Origin: DASPTT01 sp035623275
Lineage (GTDB): Bacteria; Actinomycetota; Acidimicrobiia; Acidimicrobiales; UBA8190
Direction of reading: 5' to 3'
DNA length: 5,922 nucleotides
NCBI GenBank assembly: GCA_035623275.1
Contig: DASPTT010000140.1
Span: 1 to 5,922 of the forward strand
Made by a program: the position numbers and the translations under genes. The notes beneath the pieces were generated by a model that worked only from the letters and a program-made list of their open reading frames with translations, made no database searches and had not been told where the DNA came from. Positions within the stretch are counted from its first letter, which is position 1. Every line of letters starts with the position of its first letter. Below, one piece after another: positions 1 through 5,616 of this stretch.

Positions 1-923
1 CGGTGGTGTTCCTCTCCATCACCATGCTCACCGGCATGGGGGGCCAGCTGTCGCTGTGCCAGGCCACCTTCGCGGGCGTGGGGGCGTTCGCGGCCGGACA
101 GCTGGCGTCGCACTTCGGCCTCCCCGTCCTCCTCGGCGCGCTGATCGGCGGGGTGATGGCGGCGGCCGTGGGCATCGTGGTCGCCATCCCCACCTTGCGC
201 CTGGCCGGCCTGGCCGTCACCATCGTGACCCTCGCCTTCGCGCTGCTGGCCGACAGCGTGGTGTTCCAGTACACGTGGGCGGGCGGCGCGGCCCAGGGGG
301 TGAGCCTGCCCCGGCCCAAGATCGGGCCCATCGACTTCACCGACGACAAGTCGTTCCTGGTGCTCGTGTTCGTCATCCTGCTGGCCCTGATCGGCATCGT
401 GAAGCTCGTGCGCAAGGGCACCGTGGGCCGGTACCTGGCGGCCATGCGGGGCAGCGAGGTGGCCGCCACCTCGATGGGCATCTCGCCGGGGGTGTCCAAG
501 ATCCGGATCTTCGCGTTGTCGGCCGGGGTGGCCGGCGTGGGGGGGGCGCTGTACGGGTCCCTGCAGCAGACGGTCGGGCCGACCGACTTCAACTACTTCT
601 TCTCGCTGGTGTTCGTGGTGGTCGTGGTGACCACCGGCGTCTTCAGCGTGGAGGGCGCGGTGCAGGCGGGCATGGCCTACGCCATCCTGGCCCAGCTCCT
701 CTCGTATCTGCCGCAGCGCTTCACCGGCGTCGAGCCCATCCTCTTCGCCTTCGGTGCCATGACCTACGCCGCGCACCCCGAGGGGATCGTCGAGTACCAG
801 AAGCGGCGCTGGCTGGCCCGGGTCGAGCGCCTCTGGCGCTCCTGGGACGAGCGCCGGGCCGGGGCGGGGCCACTGGAGCCGGGCACGACACCGCCCATGG
901 TGGTGACCGATGCTTCCAGTTGA
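1..923 (+). CDS. livM: Branched-chain amino acid type ABC transporter permease, LivM family (5' end missing)
   Basis: Inner-membrane permease subunit of a HAAT-family importer. It would form the channel with a LivH-type partner and couple to LivG and LivF. The frame is open at the left edge, so the true start lies upstream; 306 codons are visible from the GTG at position 3, against about 330-350 residues for a usual LivM. Numbering from that codon, the family motif GQLSLCQATFAGVGAF is at 14-29 (family norm GQLSLGxAxFFGIGAY). Hydrophobic segments lie near 43-62, 67-88, 118-133, 170-185 and 197-215. The cytoplasmic coupling loop with AAMRGSEVAATSMGI is at 146-160. The last 40 or so residues after HPEGIVEYQKRRW are a charged tail. 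The stop overlaps the next gene by 14 bases, implying translational coupling. A LivH-LivM fusion, found in some actinobacteria, cannot be excluded because the N-terminus is not in the window. Confidence 0.93.
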   Translation, partial: VVFLSITMLTGMGGQLSLCQATFAGVGAFAAGQLASHFGLPVLLGALIGGVMAAAVGIVVAIPTLRLAGLAVTIVTLAFALLADSVVFQYTWAGGAAQGVSLPRPKIGPIDFTDDKSFLVLVFVILLALIGIVKLVRKGTVGRYLAAMRGSEVAATSMGISPGVSKIRIFALSAGVAGVGGALYGSLQQTVGPTDFNYFFSLVFVVVVVTTGVFSVEGAVQAGMAYAILAQLLSYLPQRFTGVEPILFAFGAMTYAAHPEGIVEYQKRRWLARVERLWRSWDERRAGAGPLEPGTTPPMVVTDASS

Positions 924-1680
924 CGCGCTCTTGGAGGTGCGCGACGTCTCCAGGCGCTTCGGGGGCCTGCGGGCGCTGTCGCACGTGTCCCTGGAGGTGG
1001 GCGGGGGCGAGGCCGTCGGCGTCGTCGGCCCCAACGGGGCGGGCAAGACGACGCTCTTCAATTGCGTGTGCGGCACGCTGCGACCCGACACCGGCTCGGT
1101 GTCCTTCGCCGGCGTGCGCATGGACCACCTGCCGCCGTACAAGCGGGCGCGCCTGGGGATCCGCCGCACCTTCCAGCGCGTCGAGGTGTTCCCGGAGCTG
1201 TCGGTGCGCGAGCACGTCCTCGTGGCCGAGAGGGCGCGGCGGGGCGACGGCCGCCTCTGGAAGGACGTGCTCAACAAGGGCGCGCCGCGTCCCGGCGAAC
1301 GGGCCAAGGCCGACGCGGTGCTCGAGCTCGTCGGGCTCACCGACCTCGCCGACACACCGGTGGCGGCGCTGACCCTCGGGCACTGCCGTCTCGTGGAGCT
1401 GGCCCGGGCGCTCGCCGGCGAGCCGCGGCTGCTGCTGGCCGACGAGCCGTCGTCGGGGCTGGACCGCCACGAGACGGTCGCGCTGGCCGACGTGCTGCGC
1501 CTGGTGGGCCGCGAGCGGCAGATGGCGGTGCTCCTGGTGGAGCACGACCTGCCCATGGTGGCGCGCGCCGTGGACCGGGTGGTGGTCCTCGACTTCGGCG
1601 AGCAGATCGGCGCGGGCACGCTGGACCAGGTCATGGCCGACCCCGCCGTGCGCCGCGCCTACCTCGGCGGTGCGGCATGA
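910..1680 (+). CDS. livG: Branched-chain amino acid type ABC transporter ATP-binding protein, LivG family
   Basis: Cytoplasmic ATPase subunit that pairs with LivF to drive import through the LivH/LivM channel. At 256 residues it has normal LivG length. Walker A GPNGAGKTT is at 40-48, the Q-loop glutamine is Q89 in RRTFQRVEVFPEL, Walker B LLLADEP is at 174-180 with catalytic E179, the D-loop SSGLD is at 181-185 and the switch histidine is H212 in LLVEHD. The early FGGLRAL (17-23) and the terminal AYLGG are typical of LivG. The signature motif is unusual: LTLGHCRLVELARAL begins at 154, so only the Leu and central Gly of LSGGQ remain. The ATG at 910 lies inside the end of livM and has no strong Shine-Dalgarno sequence, consistent with coupled translation. 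The stop overlaps the next start in an ATGA arrangement. The substrate may be an amino acid, amide, urea or other small carboxylate; it cannot be read from the sequence. Confidence 0.94.
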   Translation: MLPVDALLEVRDVSRRFGGLRALSHVSLEVGGGEAVGVVGPNGAGKTTLFNCVCGTLRPDTGSVSFAGVRMDHLPPYKRARLGIRRTFQRVEVFPELSVREHVLVAERARRGDGRLWKDVLNKGAPRPGERAKADAVLELVGLTDLADTPVAALTLGHCRLVELARALAGEPRLLLADEPSSGLDRHETVALADVLRLVGRERQMAVLLVEHDLPMVARAVDRVVVLDFGEQIGAGTLDQVMADPAVRRAYLGGAA

Positions 1681-2552
1681 GCGCCGTGGCCGGCACGACT
1701 GCGGGTGCGGCCGGCGCCACGCCGGGACCGGCACGGGCGCCCATCTTGGAATTCGACGACGTCTACGCCTCCTACAGCACCTATCGGGCCCTGTTCGGGG
1801 TGTCGCTGCGCGTGCCCGCCGGTGGGATCGTCGCCCTCCTCGGTGCCAACGGCGCGGGCAAGTCGACCGTGGCGCGGGTGGCCAGCGGCCTCGTCCCCGC
1901 CGTCGCCGGCACGGTGCGCGTGGACGGCACCGACGTGACCGCCATGGCGCCCCACCGCATCGCCCGTCTCGGGGTGGCGCAGGTCCCCGAGGGGCGCGGC
2001 ATCTTCTCGACGCTGTCGGTGGAGGAGAACCTGGTCCTCTCCTTCGGCAAGAAGCTCCCCAAGCGCGAGGTGCGGGGTGCGCTCGAGCGCGCCTATGGCG
2101 CCTTCGGGATCCTCGGGGAGCGCCGGCGCCAGCAGGCCGGCACCCTGTCGGGGGGACAGCAGCGGATGCTGTCGCTGGCCAAGACGCTGGCAGTCCCGCC
2201 GCGCCTGCTCATCGCGGACGAGCTCAGCCTCGGGCTCGCCCCGGTGGTCATCGACGTCGTCTACCAGGGGCTCCGGGCCATCCGCGACCAGGGCTGCGCC
2301 CTGCTCGTGGTCGAGCAGCAGATCGACCGCGCCCTCGCCATCGCCGACCACGCGGTGCTGCTGGCCAAGGGCTCCGTAGCCTGGCAGGGCCCGAGCGCGG
2401 AGGCCGAGGCGGCCATGGAGCGGGTGCTCGCCACCGGTGGGCACGACGCCGACCTGCTGGAGGCGACGGCCGAAGGGCTGGTCGGTCCCGGCGGGCTGAC
2501 GGGCCCGCCGACGACCGATCTGGCTCCGGAGCGCGGCTCGCTGGCAGAGTAA
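1677..2552 (+). CDS. livF: Branched-chain amino acid type ABC transporter ATP-binding protein, LivF family
   Basis: Second ATPase subunit of the same importer. Walker A GANGAGKST is at 56-64, Q102 precedes the LivF-type segment VPEGRGIFSTLSVEENL (103-119), and the signature LSGGQQRM is at 157-164. Walker B RLLIADE ends at E182, followed by LSLGLAP. The switch position is Gln, in VVEQQ (211-215), which matches the VEQN seen in LivF proteins rather than the usual His. The protein has 291 residues, about 50 more than the usual 235-240. The excess is an Ala/Gly/Thr-rich N-terminal stretch of about 22 residues and a low-complexity C-terminal tail of about 35. The ATG at 1677 overlaps the livG stop by four bases (ATGA); no better internal start stands out before ILEFDDV at 23-29, though a shorter protein is possible. 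Walker B is followed by Leu (DEL) where most ABC ATPases have Pro (DEP). Confidence 0.94.
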   Translation: MSAVAGTTAGAAGATPGPARAPILEFDDVYASYSTYRALFGVSLRVPAGGIVALLGANGAGKSTVARVASGLVPAVAGTVRVDGTDVTAMAPHRIARLGVAQVPEGRGIFSTLSVEENLVLSFGKKLPKREVRGALERAYGAFGILGERRRQQAGTLSGGQQRMLSLAKTLAVPPRLLIADELSLGLAPVVIDVVYQGLRAIRDQGCALLVVEQQIDRALAIADHAVLLAKGSVAWQGPSAEAEAAMERVLATGGHDADLLEATAEGLVGPGGLTGPPTTDLAPERGSLAE

Positions 2553-2558
2553 GGCGCC

Positions 2559-3452
2559 ATGGGCATCCTCGAGGGCAAGGTGGCAGTGGTGACCGGCGCG
2601 GGCCGGGGGATCGGGCGCGAGATCGCCCGATGCCTGGCCGGCGAAGGGGCCAAGGTCGTGGTCAACGACCTGGGCGTGGGTCTCGACGGCGCGCGCAGCG
2701 CCGAGGACCCGGCGGCGGAGACCTGCGGGGCCATCGCCGCCTCCGGCGGCATCGCCGTGGCGGACTACGAGTCCGTGAGCGACTTCGCCGCGGCCGGGCG
2801 CATCGTGGCCCACGCCGTCGACGAGTTCGGCTCGATCGACATCCTGGTGAACAACGCGGGCATCGTCCGGGACCGCACCCTGCTCAAGATGGACGAGGCG
2901 GACTACGACGCCGTGGTGGCGGTGCACCAGAAGGGCACCTTCAACTGCACCCGCCATGCCGCGGAGCACATGAAGGCGGCCGGCTACGGGCGCATCGTCA
3001 ACATCACGTCGTCGGCCGGCCTGCGGGGCAACTTCGGCCAGACGAACTACGGGGCGGCCAAGGCGGCCATCATGGGCATGACCTTCGTGTGGGCGCTCGA
3101 GCTCGGCCGCTACGGCATCACCGTCAACGCCGTGGCACCGGCGGGGCTCACCCGGATGACGGAGAACCTCTTCGGCGGGGCCGAGGCGCCGCCGGACCAG
3201 GACCCGGCCCTCAACGCCCCGCTCGTCGCCTTCCTGGCCTCCGAGGACGCGTCGTACGTCAACGGGCAGGTGCTGGGCCGCACCGGCTTCGCCTACACGA
3301 TCTTCCAGACGCCGCGCCAGATCGCCGCCATGTGGCGCGAGGGGGGCTGGAGCGCCGCCGAGGTCGCCGCCCACTTCCACGAGGTGCTCGGCCAGCACCT
3401 CCAGCCCGTGGGCATGCCGGCACATCCCCTGCTGGGGAAGAAGGGCGAGTAG
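2559..3452 (+). CDS. SDR-family NAD(P)-dependent oxidoreductase, MFE-2/HSD17B4-like (probable 3-hydroxyacyl-CoA dehydrogenase)
   Basis: A 297-residue Rossmann-fold dehydrogenase. The cofactor loop TGAGRGIG is at 12-19; the strand end VVNDLG (34-39) places Asp37 where it favours NAD over NADP. NNAG is at 98-101, Ser151 in ITSSAG is the catalytic serine, and Tyr164/Lys168 form the YxxxK pair. The GNFGQTNYGAAK segment, the VHQKGTF segment (122-128) and VAPAGLTRMT resemble the dehydrogenase domain of peroxisomal multifunctional enzyme 2 (human HSD17B4). That enzyme oxidises (3R)-hydroxyacyl-CoA, so a role in fatty acyl or steroid side-chain beta-oxidation is the best guess. There is no fused hydratase or SCP2 domain; the C-terminal 50 residues after the Rossmann fold are short and charged. 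The gene starts 6 bases after livF with a weak AAGG ribosome site, so it probably shares the transporter transcript. FabG-like reductase activity on another substrate remains possible. Confidence 0.9.
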   Translation: MGILEGKVAVVTGAGRGIGREIARCLAGEGAKVVVNDLGVGLDGARSAEDPAAETCGAIAASGGIAVADYESVSDFAAAGRIVAHAVDEFGSIDILVNNAGIVRDRTLLKMDEADYDAVVAVHQKGTFNCTRHAAEHMKAAGYGRIVNITSSAGLRGNFGQTNYGAAKAAIMGMTFVWALELGRYGITVNAVAPAGLTRMTENLFGGAEAPPDQDPALNAPLVAFLASEDASYVNGQVLGRTGFAYTIFQTPRQIAAMWREGGWSAAEVAAHFHEVLGQHLQPVGMPAHPLLGKKGE

Positions 3453-3540
3453 GTCGGCTGCTGCCTCGGCGGCCAAGCCAGTCGCGAGGCGATACGTCCT
3501 CGGAGGTCACCTTCACCCTCGGTGTCCCCGTCGTGACGGT

Positions 3541-3609
3541 GGGACCGGCCCGGGGCCATGCACCCGCCCGAACCGGCCGGGTGCTCAACTGACGGGGATC
3601 GCCGGTCCC
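3541..3609. repeat. Inverted repeat, 9-bp perfect arms 51 bases apart
   Basis: GGGACCGGC at 3541-3549 is the exact reverse complement of GCCGGTCCC at 3601-3609. The arms flank the 3560-3584 hairpin, so in RNA the two could stack as one extended structure. They could also be half-sites of a regulator. Short GC-rich inverted repeats arise readily by chance in such DNA. Confidence 0.4.
3560..3584 (+). terminator. Hairpin, possible operon terminator (no U-tract)
   Basis: GCACCCG at 3560-3566 pairs with CGGGTGC at 3578-3584. After one C/C mismatch, CCG (3568-3570) pairs with CGG (3574-3576) around an AAC loop. This gives about ten GC-rich base pairs, 108 bases after the dehydrogenase stop and 57 bases before the next start. 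No T-run follows, which is common for actinobacterial hairpins but leaves the terminator role unproven. It could instead be a leader structure of the downstream gene. Confidence 0.4.
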
Positions 3610-3628
3610 GGCGGGCCACGCCGAGCAC

Positions 3629-3634
3629 GAGGGG
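3629..3634 (+). promoter_or_regulatory. Ribosome binding site for the small membrane protein
   Basis: The purine run GAGGGG ends 6 bases before the ATG at 3641 and sits within the longer run GAGGGGTGGAAG. It supports that ATG as the start. Confidence 0.55.
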
Positions 3635-3640
3635 TGGAAG

Positions 3641-4120
3641 ATGACGGACACGGCCACGTTCACCTACGTCCCCCACGAGCGGACGACCGCGCACGAGGCG
3701 GGGACGCTGCCGGGGCCCGTGCGCGTCCGCGACCAGCGCCGCATCCACCACCCCAACCCGGTGATCCGCTTCAACGCGCGCTTCGGACTGTTCGTCACCG
3801 TGATCGTGGGGACGATGTGGTGCGCCTACATCTTCACCGGGATCGCGCTGATCAGCCTGCCGTCGGCCATCACCAGCCACAACCTGACGATCATCATCGC
3901 CTGGATCAGCTCCAACTTCCTCCAGTTGGTGCTCCTCCCCATCATCATCGTGGGCCAGAACATCCAGGCCCAGGCGGCGGACAAGCGCTCGGAGCAGACG
4001 TACAAGGACGCCGAGGCCGTGCTCCACGAGGCGCTGCAGATCCAGCAGCACCTGGAGGCACAGGACAAGGTGCTCTCCGATCTGGTCGCCAAGGTGGCCG
4101 CGCTGGGTGCCGCGGGGTGA
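3641..4120 (+). CDS. Small two-helix membrane protein, DUF1003-like
   Basis: A 159-residue protein of unknown function. A polar N-terminus of about 45 residues (with RRIHHPNPVIRFNARFG at 33-49) precedes two hydrophobic segments at about 48-72 and 82-104. A long amphipathic, Gln/Glu/Ala-rich helix follows from about 109 to 150 and could form a coiled coil. The stretch WISSNFLQLVLLPIIIVGQN (88-107), then a dense run of charged and Gln residues, resembles the second helix and tail of DUF1003 proteins, whose pattern is a membrane helix ending in P-I-I-M-x-S-Q-N and then a charged helix. Both termini are probably cytoplasmic, with a short external loop around 73-81. It stands alone: 188 bases from the gene before it and 139 from the gene after. 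The assignment rests on pattern memory, so a different small membrane family is possible. Confidence 0.75.
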   Translation: MTDTATFTYVPHERTTAHEAGTLPGPVRVRDQRRIHHPNPVIRFNARFGLFVTVIVGTMWCAYIFTGIALISLPSAITSHNLTIIIAWISSNFLQLVLLPIIIVGQNIQAQAADKRSEQTYKDAEAVLHEALQIQQHLEAQDKVLSDLVAKVAALGAAG

Positions 4121-4156
4121 CGCGACGGCCCTCGGCGCCGTGTCGTCGACTCGTCG

Positions 4157-4185
4157 TTGCAACGGCTCAGACCTGCCCCTAAGGT
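4157..4185 (+). promoter_or_regulatory. Candidate sigma-70-type promoter for the repeat protein
   Basis: TTGCAA (4157-4162) and TAAGGT (4180-4185) are separated by 17 bases. The -10 fits the actinobacterial TAnnnT pattern and the -35 matches TTGACA at four of six positions. Transcription would start near 4192, giving a leader of about 70 bases before the ATG at 4260. The site lies in the only gap before this gene, and it is one of the few less GC-rich spots there. Confidence 0.45.
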
Positions 4186-4243
4186 TCGGAGCGTCGCGCC
4201 CCGTGGGTCGTTGCGGGCCGGGTGCGGCGGGTCGCGGTCGCCG

Positions 4244-4252
4244 AAGGAGAGG
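4244..4252 (+). promoter_or_regulatory. Strong Shine-Dalgarno site deciding the start at 4260
   Basis: AAGGAGAGG lies 7 bases before the ATG at 4260. It rules in that start over the in-frame ATG at 4107, which lies inside the preceding gene and would put about 50 non-hydrophobic residues before the signal peptide. Confidence 0.8.
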
Positions 4253-4259
4253 GGCTGAC

Positions 4260-5567
4260 ATGACGCTTCGGATGGATTGGCAGCGTCGGGTCGCGGTGGC
4301 CGTGGCCGTCGCCACCGTGCTCGCCTTCGCCCTGCTGGCCGGGAACGCCCGACACGACGTCACACGCCTGCATGCGTCCCCGAGCAGCCTGCTCTCACCG
4401 CCGGCCAGCAACGACGGGGCGGTGTGGGCGATCGTCGTGGACGGCCTCATCCACGACTACGTGGTGACGGCGAACGGCCACCTCACGGAGTTCGTCGACG
4501 ACGGCGCCAACGGCCGTCACTGGAACGCCTACGACCTGAGCATCGGCGCCGGGGGCGGGGGGCCGGTGTCGGGGGTCCCGTCGGCCATCCTCTACCCCCA
4601 CAGCGGCACGGAAGGCGACAACCTCATCCACGTCTACGGGCGCACGCCGAGCGGCGATCTCGTCGAGTACGTGGACAACGTCGCGGGCGGGCACCTGTGG
4701 AACGCGTACGACCTGAGCGTCGGCGCGGGCGGGGGCGGGGCGGTCGCCTCGGATCCGGGCGTGGTCCTCGGGTTCGACGAGTTCCTGCACGTCTACGTCA
4801 CCACGCCTGCCGGCCACCTCGTCGAGTACGTGAACGACGGGGCCAACGGCCATCCGTGGAACGCCTACGACCTGAGCGCGGGGGCAGCCGGGGGCGGGGC
4901 GGTGGCCGGTGAGCCGACCGCCACGCTGGCCTTCGACTACCTCGTCCACGTCTACGCCAGGACGCCGGCCGGACATCTCGTGGAGTACGTGGACAACGAC
5001 GTGGGCGGGCACCTGTGGAACGTCTACGACCTGAGCATCGGGGCAGGCGGGGCGACGCCGGTGGCGGCCGATCCCACGAGCGTCCTCAGCGTTGCCGACG
5101 ACCTCGTCCACGTCTATGCCACCACGCCGGGCGGCCACCTCGTCGAGTACGTGAACGACAACGCCAACGGCCATCCCTGGAACGTCTACGACCTGAGCGC
5201 GGGGGCGGGTGGCGGCGGGCCGGCCGCGGGGACGCCCAGCGCCCTGACGCTCTTCATATCGCCGTACGACTTGATCCACGTCTACGTGCAGACGCCGGGC
5301 GGCGACCTGGTCGAGTACGTGAACGACAACGCCAACGGCCATCCCTGGAACGCCTACGACCTCTCCGTCGGCGCGGGGGGCGGCGGGGCGGTGAGCGGAC
5401 GGCTGGCATCGGTGTGGGCGGAGAGCCAGTTCGGCAATCTGAGCACGTTGCTGATCCACGTGTATGCCCACACGCCGTCGGGCGACCTGGTCGAGTACGT
5501 GCCCGACAACGCCAACGGGCACCCGTGGAACGCCTACGACCTGAGCATCGGGACCGGGGTGCGCTGA
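4260..5567 (+). CDS. Secreted seven-repeat protein, probable seven-bladed beta-propeller (PLL/lectin-like)
   Basis: A 435-residue exported protein of unknown function. The N-terminus looks like a signal peptide: basic residues RR at 9-10, a hydrophobic core at 11-27, and a possible cleavage after A30 (GNA). An uncleaved anchor is also possible. After a short Ser/Pro linker (about 41-52), seven repeats start at residues 63, 122, 175, 228, 282, 338 and 398. Each core reads roughly (L/F)(I/V/L)HVYxxTPxGxLVEYVxDxxxGHxWNxYDLSxGAGGGG, followed by a variable strand and loop. Repeat number, 53-60 residue length and the regular aromatic/Gly pattern fit a seven-bladed propeller of the PLL-like or fucose-lectin type, so carbohydrate binding is a reasonable but unproven idea. 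Repeat 7 stops after DLSIGTG and lacks the final strand. The segment AVWAIVVDG just before repeat 1 could supply it and close the ring. No catalytic domain, sorting motif or C-terminal anchor is visible. Confidence 0.88.
   Translation: MTLRMDWQRRVAVAVAVATVLAFALLAGNARHDVTRLHASPSSLLSPPASNDGAVWAIVVDGLIHDYVVTANGHLTEFVDDGANGRHWNAYDLSIGAGGGGPVSGVPSAILYPHSGTEGDNLIHVYGRTPSGDLVEYVDNVAGGHLWNAYDLSVGAGGGGAVASDPGVVLGFDEFLHVYVTTPAGHLVEYVNDGANGHPWNAYDLSAGAAGGGAVAGEPTATLAFDYLVHVYARTPAGHLVEYVDNDVGGHLWNVYDLSIGAGGATPVAADPTSVLSVADDLVHVYATTPGGHLVEYVNDNANGHPWNVYDLSAGAGGGGPAAGTPSALTLFISPYDLIHVYVQTPGGDLVEYVNDNANGHPWNAYDLSVGAGGGGAVSGRLASVWAESQFGNLSTLLIHVYAHTPSGDLVEYVPDNANGHPWNAYDLSIGTGVR
4446..5564 (+). repeat. Seven in-frame tandem repeats encoding propeller blades
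   Basis: Units begin at 4446, 4623, 4782, 4941, 5103, 5271 and 5451, giving spacings of 177, 159, 159, 162, 168 and 180 bases; the last unit is cut to 114 bases by the stop codon. All spacings are multiples of three. About 100 bases of each unit are highly conserved and the rest varies. Units 5 and 6 are nearly identical at the DNA level across the EYVNDNANGHPWN codons, pointing to recent duplication or gene conversion. Confidence 0.92.
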
Positions 5568-5579
5568 CACGCCGGTCGG

Positions 5580-5602
5580 GCCGCCCGGAGGGACCGGGCG
5601 GC
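5580..5602. terminator. Perfect hairpin between convergent genes, probable bidirectional terminator
   Basis: GCCGCCCGG (5580-5588) pairs perfectly with CCGGGCGGC (5594-5602) around the loop AGGGA. It starts 13 bases after the stop of the repeat protein and ends 15 bases before the stop of the minus-strand thiolase, exactly where a shared terminator is expected. There is no T-run on either side. Confidence 0.65.
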
Positions 5603-5616
5603 GCGCCGTCCGGCGA

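Larger units (their letters stand above)
3453..3640. other. Intergenic region of 188 bases after the transporter-dehydrogenase cluster
   Basis: I see no convincing gene here. Open frames crossing it on either strand are extensions of GC-driven frames over neighbouring genes. It contains a hairpin at 3560-3584 nested in a wider 9-bp inverted repeat (3541-3549 with 3601-3609), and a purine-rich ribosome site just before the next gene. No convincing -35/-10 pair was found. Confidence 0.6.
4121..4259. other. Intergenic region of 139 bases before the secreted repeat protein
   Basis: Apart from the candidate promoter and the Shine-Dalgarno site, I see no gene or strong hairpin. An open frame from 4107 runs through it in the frame of the repeat protein, but its residues are Arg/Gly-rich and unlike any domain. 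Confidence 0.6.

Noticed and set aside
1659..3476. A 605-codon open frame on the minus strand opposite livF and the dehydrogenase
   Set aside because: It is a shadow frame caused by high third-position GC. Its product is His/Arg/Gly-rich with no recognisable domain, and the opposite strand encodes clear conserved proteins.
3484..3500. Possible -10 box (GATACGT) upstream of the small membrane protein
   Set aside because: No matching -35 at proper distance, and it lies about 145 bases before the start with the terminator-like hairpin in between.
4107..4259. Upstream in-frame start for the repeat protein at 4107
   Set aside because: It overlaps the end of the preceding gene, lacks a good ribosome site and yields an Arg/Gly-rich leader. 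The ATG at 4260 has AAGGAGAGG at ideal spacing and begins a signal peptide.
4547..4745. G-rich runs in each repeat as G-quadruplex elements
   Set aside because: The runs encode the GAGGGG linker with GGG and GGC codons. Most have only three long G-runs, so protein coding explains them adequately.
4446..5564. CRISPR array, suggested by regularly spaced repeats
   Set aside because: Units are 159-180 bases, all multiples of three, in one open frame with conserved protein sequence and synonymous variation. They are coding repeats.
4395..5570. A 391-codon minus-strand open frame opposite the repeat gene
   Set aside because: It mirrors the repeats of the real gene in antisense (recurring VVHVLDEVA-like runs) and has no supporting features of its own.
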